From NCBI GenBank assembly GCA_963851215.1, contig CAWKOG010000015.1, positions 186,001 through 250,000 of the forward strand: DNA of 64,000 nucleotides, in the 5' to 3' direction. This stretch comes from DATKFM01 sp963851215 (GTDB lineage Bacteria > Pseudomonadota > Alphaproteobacteria > Dongiales > Dongiaceae). The notes beneath the pieces are model-generated. The model worked only from the letters and a program-made list of their open reading frames with translations, was not told where the DNA came from and made no database searches. Every line of letters begins with the position of its first letter. Within the stretch, counting starts at the first letter, position 1. Positions 58,018 through 64,000 of the stretch are shown here, piece by piece. The position numbers were made by a program, and so were the translations under genes.

Positions 58018-58765
58018 CTAATACGTCGCCCGGCCGCCGCTGAGATCGAACACCGCGCCGGTGGTGAAGCTGTTCTCCTCGGAGACCAGGCAGGCGACCA
58101 TGGCGGCGGCTTCCTCCATCTCCAGGAAGCGGCCGCGGGGGATCTTCGCGAGCATGTAGTCGATATGCTGCTGGCTGATCTGGTCGAAGATGCGGGTGCG
58201 CGCCGCCGCCGGCGTGATGCAGTTGACCGCGATGTTGTTCGCCGGCCAATTCCTTGCCCAGCGATTTCGTCAGGGCGATCACGCCCGCCTTGGCGGCCTA
58301 ATAGGCGCTGGCGTCGGGTTGCCTTCCTTGCCGGCAATGGAGGCGATGTTGACGATGCGGCCGTAGTTCTGTTGCTGCATAAACGGGCACCACCGCACGG
58401 CAACAGTGGAAGGTGCCGTTGACGTTGATGTCGATGACCTCGCTGCCAAGCGTCGAGCGGATAGTCGACCGTCGGCACGGTCGGCCCGGCGATGCCGGCG
58501 CTGTTGACGAGGATGTCGATGCGTCCGAGCTTTTGGTGGGTCTCCGTCGCGGCGGCAGATGTAGCCGCGGCGTCGCGGATATCGACGGCGAACTCCAGGA
58601 TTTCAGCGCCCAGCTTTTTCCGGGCTTCCGCCAGCTCGGCCTTGTCCCGATCCCAGATCGCCAGCTTGGCGCCCCATTGCGCCAGGCGTCGGGCGACAGC
58701 GAAACCGATACCTTGGGCGCCGCCGGTGACGATGGCGACCCTGCCGCCGAGATCGATCTGTTCAT
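58018..58765 (-). CDS. Short-chain dehydrogenase/reductase, multiply frameshifted
   Basis: ATG 58765 with a missing base just after it (EQIDLGGRVAIVTGGAQGIG follows). TGGAQGIG binds NAD(P); VNSAGIAGP is the NNAG-equivalent. The later segments EVIDINVNGTFHCCRAVVP, YGRIVNIASIAGKEGNP, AGVIALTKSLGKELAGE, RIFDQI and FTTGAVFDLSGGRATY appear in different frames, requiring about six single-base corrections. The catalytic Tyr falls at an indel (reads A-stop-AAKAG). The corrected size is ~249 aa. The substrate is probably a sugar or polyol, given the Gfo/Idh fragment next to it. Confidence 0.78.
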
Positions 58766-58924
58766 GATTCCCTCGATTGATTTTTCTCAGTTCTCGGCCT
58801 TGCGCCGTTAATGTTTTCATAAACGGCACGCGGCGGCCCGGCAATTGCCGTCGGAAGGCGATTGCAACTGATCCCCGGTTCGTGGGAATCTTCCAGTCAG
58901 GAACAAATCCCACGGACCGCTCCG

Positions 58925-59743
58925 ATGCTGATGTCCGCCCCGCTCGAGCCGCTGACCCATGCCATGGCAGCGCGGGCGGCGGAACATATCGTCAATTTGC
59001 GGCTAAAACATCGGGTTCTCAGCGGATTGCCCGAGGCCTGGCGCCCCCGGACCATGACCGACGGCTATCTGATCCAGAGCTTCGCCCACCGCTATCTGAT
59101 CGCCGCGGGTTTCGGGTCGATCGCCGGCTACAAGGTCGGTTGCACCGCGCCGGTCATGCAGGAGAAGTTGGATATCGATCATCCCTGTGCCGGTGCGTTC
59201 TTCAGCGCCGAGCTCTATCAGGGCCGCGCCGATCTGCTGCAGACCGATTTCCATCAGCCCTTCGTGGAATGCGAAATCGCCGTTCGCCTCGACAAGGATA
59301 TCGACGCGGACATGCCGGTGACCGCCGGCGCGGTGGCCGCCGCGGTGAAGTCCTGCATGGCGGCGATCGAGATCGTAGACGATCGCTACGAGCAGCCGCA
59401 GATTCTGGGGCCGGCTATCCTGACCGCGGATGATTTCTACTGCGCCGGCTGCGTCCTGGGGCCGGAAGTGACCGACTGGCGCCGCTTGGATCTTGCGGCC
59501 GTGCGCGGGCGGATCGCCATCAACGGCGAGACTAAGGGCGAGGGCCTGGGCGCCGACGCCATGGGCCATCCGTTCAACACGGTGGCCTGGCTGGCGACCA
59601 ACCTAGCGGGACGGGGCGAAAGGCTGCGGGCAGGTCAGGTGGTGCTGACGGGTTCGATCGTGCGCAGCGAAGCCGTGGGACGGGGCGATCAGGTCATGAT
59701 CGCGGTGGAAGGGCTGGGCGAAGTCTACGCCCGCTTCCATTGA
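58925..59743 (+). CDS. 2-keto-4-pentenoate hydratase / FAH-family protein
   Basis: 272 aa from ATG 58925 (58931 is also possible). MhpD-like fold: RTMTDGYLIQSFAHRYL, SIAGYKVGCTAPVMQEKL, FVECEIAVRLDKDI (metal-binding acidic residues), CMAAIEIVDDRYEQP and GHPFNTVAWLATNLA. The family contains 2-hydroxypenta-2,4-dienoate hydratases and 4-oxalocrotonate decarboxylases of meta-cleavage pathways. No other meta-cleavage genes are present, so the substrate is uncertain. It diverges from the SDR gene. Confidence 0.85.
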   Translation: MLMSAPLEPLTHAMAARAAEHIVNLRLKHRVLSGLPEAWRPRTMTDGYLIQSFAHRYLIAAGFGSIAGYKVGCTAPVMQEKLDIDHPCAGAFFSAELYQGRADLLQTDFHQPFVECEIAVRLDKDIDADMPVTAGAVAAAVKSCMAAIEIVDDRYEQPQILGPAILTADDFYCAGCVLGPEVTDWRRLDLAAVRGRIAINGETKGEGLGADAMGHPFNTVAWLATNLAGRGERLRAGQVVLTGSIVRSEAVGRGDQVMIAVEGLGEVYARFH

Positions 59744-59773
59744 GGCCCGGCGCCGGCCGGGCGGAAACGCGAT

Positions 59774-60088
59774 CTAGCGGGCCCAGCCTTCGACCAGCAG
59801 ATGCTGGGCTTCGCGCATATGGGCATAGCTGGCGGCCAGCTTCTGTTCGATCACGCTGGGATCATCCTCGTCGCGGCAGACCAGGGTGCAGAGCGCGAGG
59901 ATCAGCGCCATATAGATGTCGGCGCCGGACTTGCCGGAGCCGTGCATGCGCGCCGCCTGGCGCAGAAACTCCTCGGACAGGCGATACACATCCTCCGGCG
60001 CCGTGTTCACGGCATCGACGACTTCCCGGTCCGGCTGCGGCCGGCTGGGGAAGGGGATCACGTTACTGACGCTCACGTTGCTCGCCAT
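59774..60088 (-). CDS. Hypothetical protein (104 aa)
   Basis: From ATG 60088 (MASNVSVSNVIPFPSRPQP). The NVIPFPSR opening is frequent in small alphaproteobacterial proteins of unknown function. The rest is predicted helical (ADIYMALILALCTLVCRDED and QKLAASYAHMREAQHLLVE). It is tail to tail with the hydratase gene. No function can be assigned. Confidence 0.65.
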   Translation of the reverse strand: MASNVSVSNVIPFPSRPQPDREVVDAVNTAPEDVYRLSEEFLRQAARMHGSGKSGADIYMALILALCTLVCRDEDDPSVIEQKLAASYAHMREAQHLLVEGWAR

Positions 60089-60301
60089 GGCGGGTCCTCG
60101 TTTCTCGCGTTCACTCTGGAACACGGGCGTATTATCGGACCCGGTGTATTAACGATGGTCTAATGAGCGGTTAAACCAAGGCTAAGGCTGGCCACGGAAA
60201 TATCTGTAGGTATTGGATAATAATCTATTGCCAAGGGAAATGGCGCGCTGCTGCGGCGAGGCGGGAAGGGCAGTGAATACCGGTTGAATCGGCGAATCAG
60301 T

Positions 60302-60643
60302 TCAGCGCTTCGGCGCGTCCTCGCCGAAGCAAGAGCTGGTGCCGAGATGACAGGTTGGACCCTGCGGCCGGGCATAGATAAGAAGTGTGTCGCTGTCGCA
60401 ATCCAGGCGGATGCCCATGACGTTGAGCACATGGCCGGAAGATTCGCCCTTTTGCCACTGCCGCTGTTTGCTGCGGCTGTAGAAGGTGACGAGGCCGCTC
60501 TTGGCAGTCAACTCCAGAGCCGCGCGATCCATATAGCCGAGCATCAGCACCTGCAGGGTTTCGGCGTCCTGGACGACCACGGGCACCAAGCCATCGCCCT
60601 TGTTCCAATCAACATCGTCTGGCTTGAAGGTCAGCTCGATCAT
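60302..60643 (-). CDS. hisI: Phosphoribosyl-AMP cyclohydrolase
   Basis: 113 aa, the monofunctional form without a fused HisE. Motifs are VLMLGYMDRAALELT, FYSRSKQRQWQKGESSG, the Zn/Mg ligands DCDSDTLL and GPTCHLGTSSCF. Third step of histidine synthesis. The ATG overlaps the hisF stop by four bases. It is the last gene of the minus-strand his operon. Confidence 0.93.
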   Translation of the reverse strand: MIELTFKPDDVDWNKGDGLVPVVVQDAETLQVLMLGYMDRAALELTAKSGLVTFYSRSKQRQWQKGESSGHVLNVMGIRLDCDSDTLLIYARPQGPTCHLGTSSCFGEDAPKR

Positions 60644-61406
60644 TGCCGCACCGGGATTTTCTGCTGGGAAAGATAAGCCTTGAGGTCGGCGATGGCGATG
60701 ACGCCCTTGTGGAAGACGCTGGCGGCAAGCGCCGCGTCCACCCGGGCCTTGCGGAAAACATCGCTGAAATGCTCCACCGCGCCGGCGCCGCCGGAGGCGA
60801 CGATCGGGATGGTGACCACGTCGCGGGCGGCGGTCAGTTGCGCCACGTCATAGCCCTGGCGAATGCCGTCCTAATTCATGCAGTTCAGCACTACCTCGCC
60901 GGCGCCGCGGTCGGCCGCCTCACGGATCCAATCCAGGGTGCGGCGGCGGGCGGGCCGGGTTTTGTCGGGTCGCCGGTATATTGATAGACGAACCAGTCGC
61001 CGCCCTCGGCCTTGCTGTCGATGCCGACGACGATGCATTGGGTGCCAAAGGCCTCGGCGATGTCGCCGATCAGCCGGGGGTTCTCCAGGGCCGGCGAATT
61101 GATGGAAATCTTGTCGGCGCCGCTATGCAGGATGTGTTCGGCGTCGGCGACGGCGCGAATGCCGCCGGCGACGCAAAAGGGGATGTCGATCACCCGCGCC
61201 ACCTGCTCGACCCAGTCGCTGGTCACGGTGCGGCGGTCGCTGCTGGCGGTGATGTCATAGAAGACCAGCTCGTCGGCGCCCTCGGCGGCGTAGCGTTGCG
61301 CCAGTTCCACCACCTCGCCGACGATCTCGTGGTTCTGGAACTGCACGCCCTTCACCACCTGGCCGTTCTTCACGTCCAGGCAGGGGATGATGCGCTTGCT
61401 CAGCAT
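60640..61406 (-). CDS. hisF: Imidazole glycerol phosphate synthase cyclase subunit, one frameshift and one in-frame stop
   Basis: ATG 61406; MLSKRIIPCLDVKNGQVVKG, GADELVFYDITASSDRR and GADKISINSPAL are all HisF signatures. Near 60955 a one-base change leads to RRTLDWIREAADRGAGEVVL followed by NCMN, then TAG (60873-60871), then DGIRQGYD. The family has a sense codon at that spot; a single base change from CAG would explain it. VTIPIVASGGAGAVEHFSDV and DAALAASVFH complete the barrel. It makes IGP and AICAR with HisH. With both defects real the gene would be dead; error is more likely because the rest of the operon is intact. Confidence 0.88.
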
Positions 61407-62125
61407 GCCAGCGCCTCGGCTAGGGTGAAGCGCCGTTCATAGAGCGCCTTGCCGATGACCGCGCCGGCCACGCCGATGTCCCGAAGGTCGCGCAGATCGC
61501 TGAGGCGGGCGATGCCGCCGGAGGCCTGGACCGCCAGATCGGGGAACTGCGCCCGCAGCCGCCGGTACAGGGCCAGGTTCGGCCCCTCCAGCGCGCCGTC
61601 GCGGCTGATGTCGGTGCAAAGCAGGTTCGTCAGTCCCGCCGCGACGAAATCTTCGAGCACGATGAACAGGTCCGAGGCCGTTTGCTGCTGCCAGCCATGG
61701 GTAGCGATGGCGTAGCCATGGTCTTCCACCGGCCGCACATCCAGCGCCAGGACGATCCGCTCGGCGCCATGCTCCCCGATCCAGCCTTTCACAAGCTCCG
61801 GCTTGCTCAGCGCCAGGCTGCCGACCACGACGCGGCCGATCCCATGCTGGAAATGGCCGGAGACTGCCGCCGCATCGCGGATGCCGCCGCCGGTCTGGAT
61901 GCTGGCGCCGGCTCGGGTCAGCGTCCAGATCAGCGCAGATTGGGCCGAGGCGCCGCCCTTGGCGCCGTCCAGATCCACCACATGCAGCCACTGGCTGCCG
62001 GCGGCGCTGAAACGGCGGGCGATCTCCAGGGGACTGTCGCCATATACGGTTTCCTGGTCGAATTGACCCTGGTGCAGGCGGACGCAGCGGCCCTGCCTGA
62101 TATCGATGGCCGGATAGATGATCAT
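61400..62125 (-). CDS. hisA: Phosphoribosylformimino-AICAR ribotide isomerase
   Basis: 241 aa, intact (beta/alpha)8 barrel. The catalytic Asp8 lies in IIYPAIDIRQGRCVRL; the second Asp is in DISRDGAL (CTDISRDGALEGPN). QTGGGIRDAAAVSG and ASGGIARLSDLRDL bind phosphates. It overlaps hisF by seven bases and hisH by four. Confidence 0.95.
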   Translation of the reverse strand: MIIYPAIDIRQGRCVRLHQGQFDQETVYGDSPLEIARRFSAAGSQWLHVVDLDGAKGGASAQSALIWTLTRAGASIQTGGGIRDAAAVSGHFQHGIGRVVVGSLALSKPELVKGWIGEHGAERIVLALDVRPVEDHGYAIATHGWQQQTASDLFIVLEDFVAAGLTNLLCTDISRDGALEGPNLALYRRLRAQFPDLAVQASGGIARLSDLRDLRDIGVAGAVIGKALYERRFTLAEALAC

Positions 62126-62721
62126 GCGACGGCCAGGAAATTCTCGAGGACGCGCTTGCCCACGGCGCTGGAGCGTTCGGGATGGAACTGGCAGCCATAG
62201 AGGTTGCCGCGATGGACCATGGCGGCGAAGGGAACGCCATAGTCACAGGTGGCGACGGTGTCCTCGGTGACCGGCGCGAAATAGCTGTGGACGAAATAGG
62301 CCTGCTGTCCCGGCACCAGACCCGCCAGCAGCGGATCGCCTCCGCGGGCCGCGATCACGTCGTTCCAACCCATATGGGGCACGGTCATGTCCGGGCCATC
62401 CTTGAAGCGGCGGACCTCGCCCTTCAGCAGGCCCAGGCATTCCACATTGCCTTCGGTGGAGCGCTCGAACATCAGCTGCATGCCCAGGCAGACGCCCATC
62501 ACCGGCTGGCGCAGTTCCCGCAGACAGGGGATGAGATCCTTTTGATGGAGCTTGGCCATGCCGGGACCGGCGGCGCCGACGCCCGGCAGCAGCACGTGGC
62601 TGGCAGCGCCGATCTCCGCCGGATCGGCGGTCAGCTTGGCCGGCGCCCCCAGGCGCTCCAGCGCGAACAGCACGGAGGTGATGTTGGCGCCCCCGCTATC
62701 GACGACTGCGACCGAGGCCAT
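62122..62721 (-). CDS. hisH: Imidazole glycerol phosphate synthase glutaminase subunit
   Basis: 199 aa, intact. Class I glutamine amidotransferase: oxyanion loop HVLLPGVGAAGPGM, nucleophile in GVCLGMQLMFE (Cys ~78), and the His/Glu pair in YGCQFHPERSSAVG. It provides ammonia to HisF. It lies between hisG and hisA. Confidence 0.95.
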   Translation of the reverse strand: MASVAVVDSGGANITSVLFALERLGAPAKLTADPAEIGAASHVLLPGVGAAGPGMAKLHQKDLIPCLRELRQPVMGVCLGMQLMFERSTEGNVECLGLLKGEVRRFKDGPDMTVPHMGWNDVIAARGGDPLLAGLVPGQQAYFVHSYFAPVTEDTVATCDYGVPFAAMVHRGNLYGCQFHPERSSAVGKRVLENFLAVA

Positions 62722-62724
62722 AAC

Positions 62725-63621
62725 TCAATCCATCATCTTCTCGATGGGCAGCACCAGGATGGCGCTGGCGCCGGCGGCCTTGAGCTGTTCCATCGTTTCC
62801 CAGAACACGCTCTCGCGGCTGACGGCATGCACCGCCACCTTGTCCGGCATGCTTTCCAGCGGCAGGACGGTCGGCGACTCCGCGCCCGGCAGGATCCGCG
62901 CGATTGCCGGCAGCGCCGAGCGCGGCGCGTGCAGCATGATGTACTTGGCCTCCGACGCTTTCAGCGCACCCTGAATACGCTTGATCAGCCGCTCGGCGAT
63001 TTCGGCCTTGCCGCCGGTCAGCCGGTCCTTGCGGCCGATCAGCAACGCCTGGCTGTCCAGCAGGGTATGCACGGGCTTCAGGCCGTTGGCCTCCAGCGTG
63101 GCGCCGGTCTGCACGATGTCGCAGATGGCGTCGGCGATATGCAGCCGCGGCGCCACCTCGACCGAGCCGTTCATGACCACGATCTCCGCCTCCACTTTGG
63201 CGGCGGTCAGCATCGCCTTCAGTGTCGCGGGATAGGTGGTGGCGATGCGCAGGCCCTTCAGGTCGCCGAGATCCTTGAACGCTCGTCCTTCCTGCACCGC
63301 CAATACGAGGCGGCAGCGGGCATAGCCGAGCGACAGGACGGTGCCGGTCTTGAAGTCATCGCTGGCGGCGCGGCGCTTTTCCTCCACCACATTCTCGCCG
63401 ACGATGCCGAGATCACAGACGCCTTCTTCGACGAAACCGGGAATGTCGTCGTCGCGCACCAGCAGCAGGTCGATCGGCAGCTCCTCGATGCGGCAGAACA
63501 GCTCGGTGCGGCTGCGGGAGATATGCAGGCCGCATTTGCTCAGCAGCTCGAAGCTGGCATCCGACAGGCGGCCGGAGCGCTGCATGGCAAGCCTCAAACG
63601 GTCGCCGTCCATCGAAGTCAT
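62725..63621 (-). CDS. hisG: ATP phosphoribosyltransferase, long form (HisG with regulatory domain)
   Basis: 298 aa from ATG 63621 (63612 is possible). Catalytic domains comprise RLRLAMQRSGRLSD, FVEEGVCDLGIVGENVVEE and ADAICDIVQTGATLEANGL. The C-terminal ~75 residues (HAPRSALPAIARILPGAESP and ASAILVLPIEKMMD) are the histidine-binding ACT-like HisG_C domain, so this is the long E. coli-type enzyme, feedback-inhibited without HisZ. First step of histidine synthesis and first gene of the hisGHAFI cluster. Most Alphaproteobacteria have the short form, so the gene or cluster may have been acquired. Confidence 0.93.
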   Translation of the reverse strand: MTSMDGDRLRLAMQRSGRLSDASFELLSKCGLHISRSRTELFCRIEELPIDLLLVRDDDIPGFVEEGVCDLGIVGENVVEEKRRAASDDFKTGTVLSLGYARCRLVLAVQEGRAFKDLGDLKGLRIATTYPATLKAMLTAAKVEAEIVVMNGSVEVAPRLHIADAICDIVQTGATLEANGLKPVHTLLDSQALLIGRKDRLTGGKAEIAERLIKRIQGALKASEAKYIMLHAPRSALPAIARILPGAESPTVLPLESMPDKVAVHAVSRESVFWETMEQLKAAGASAILVLPIEKMMD

Positions 63622-63760
63622 CCTTCCTCATCGGGGAGCCGGTTTGTACCGTCCGGCGGGCCGTTTTCGCAAGCCGGATGAACGGGCTAGGGCATTCCGG
63701 TTTGACACCCCGCAAATGCCCGTCATATGGGAAACAGGGTCAATTCGCTGCAGGACTCCC

Positions 63761-64000
63761 ATGGCTTCGCCCGCACCGCGCTACCGCATCGGCATCGATC
63801 TCGGCGGCACCAAGATCGAGGCCATCGCCCTGGCGCCCGACGGGCGCGAGCTGCTGCGCCGGCGGCAGCCGACGCCGAAGAACGACTATCGCGGCACCAT
63901 CGCCGCCATCGCCGCGCTAGTGGCCCAGGCGGAGCAGGAGCTGGGCGAGCCGGCCACGGTGGGCGTGGGCATGCCCGGCGCCATCTCGCCGGCCACCGGG
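63761..64000 (+). CDS. ROK-family sugar kinase (N-terminal part)
   Basis: 80 codons to the window edge. YRIGIDLGGTKIEAIAL is the phosphate-1 ATP-binding motif of ROK proteins, followed by RRRQPTPKNDYRGTIAAIA and VGVGMPGAISP (phosphate 2/connect 1). There is no N-terminal HTH, so it is a kinase (fructokinase or glucokinase type) rather than a repressor. It diverges from hisG. Start ATG 63761. Confidence 0.88.
   Translation, partial: MASPAPRYRIGIDLGGTKIEAIALAPDGRELLRRRQPTPKNDYRGTIAAIAALVAQAEQELGEPATVGVGMPGAISPATG

Overview
The window looks like chromosome of a GC-rich alphaproteobacterium, most likely of Rhodospirillales affinity. The basis is the block ubiG - lysC - flavin oxidoreductase - ptsP - RodZ-like - ispG - hisS - hemA - prfA - prmC - DUF4167 - clpB (6.1-22.5 kb), the ubiquinone gene, the small DUF families and the many XDH-type molybdenum enzymes. 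The genus cannot be fixed from sequence alone.

Layout. 0-6.1 kb: a partial methyltransferase behind a CIRCE-like heat-shock operator, a DUF1178 gene and a ~5 kb RTX calcium-binding repeat protein. 6.1-23.5 kb: housekeeping block ending in clpB (sigma32-like promoter, terminator) and cspA (terminator). 23.6-25.1 kb: a 2OG-Fe(II) oxygenase, an unknown gene and a long inverted-repeat element. 25.1-47.0 kb: a catabolic island. 47.4-60.1 kb: accessory metabolism (UxaA-type dehydratase, FAD-linked oxidase, two SDRs, PhoX-like protein, a small-molecule kinase plus class III aminotransferase/phospho-lyase pair, Zn alcohol dehydrogenase, DUF1287, hydratase). 60.3-63.6 kb: hisG-H-A-F-I on the minus strand, then the start of a ROK kinase.

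The most interesting part is 25-47 kb. It carries an enamidase and a 6-hydroxynicotinate reductase homologue, the two signature enzymes of the reductive nicotinate pathway worked out in Eubacterium barkeri. With them are two molybdenum hydroxylase systems, a nicotinamidase, a Liv-type ABC importer and a MarR regulator. Two similar palindromes sit about 40-45 bp upstream of the hydroxylase/reductase operon and of the importer operon, so the two are probably one regulon. The reductase operon also encodes an ApbE-superfamily (UPF0280) protein. The E. barkeri reductase carries covalent flavin, so I propose this protein is its dedicated flavin transferase. Two tandem AA_synth paralogues of unknown function complete the operon. 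The inferred route is nicotinamide -> nicotinate -> 6-hydroxynicotinate -> 1,4,5,6-tetrahydro-6-oxonicotinate -> 2-formylglutarate + ammonia.

Sequence quality is a major caveat. Many conserved genes (RTX, hisS, hemA, prmC, clpB, livKHMG, uxaA, phoX-like, kinase, SDRs, hisF) are broken by single-base indels, while long neighbours (ptsP, prfA, the Mo subunits) are intact. I read these as clustered sequencing or assembly errors and annotate the full gene spans. No tRNA, rRNA or CRISPR array was seen.
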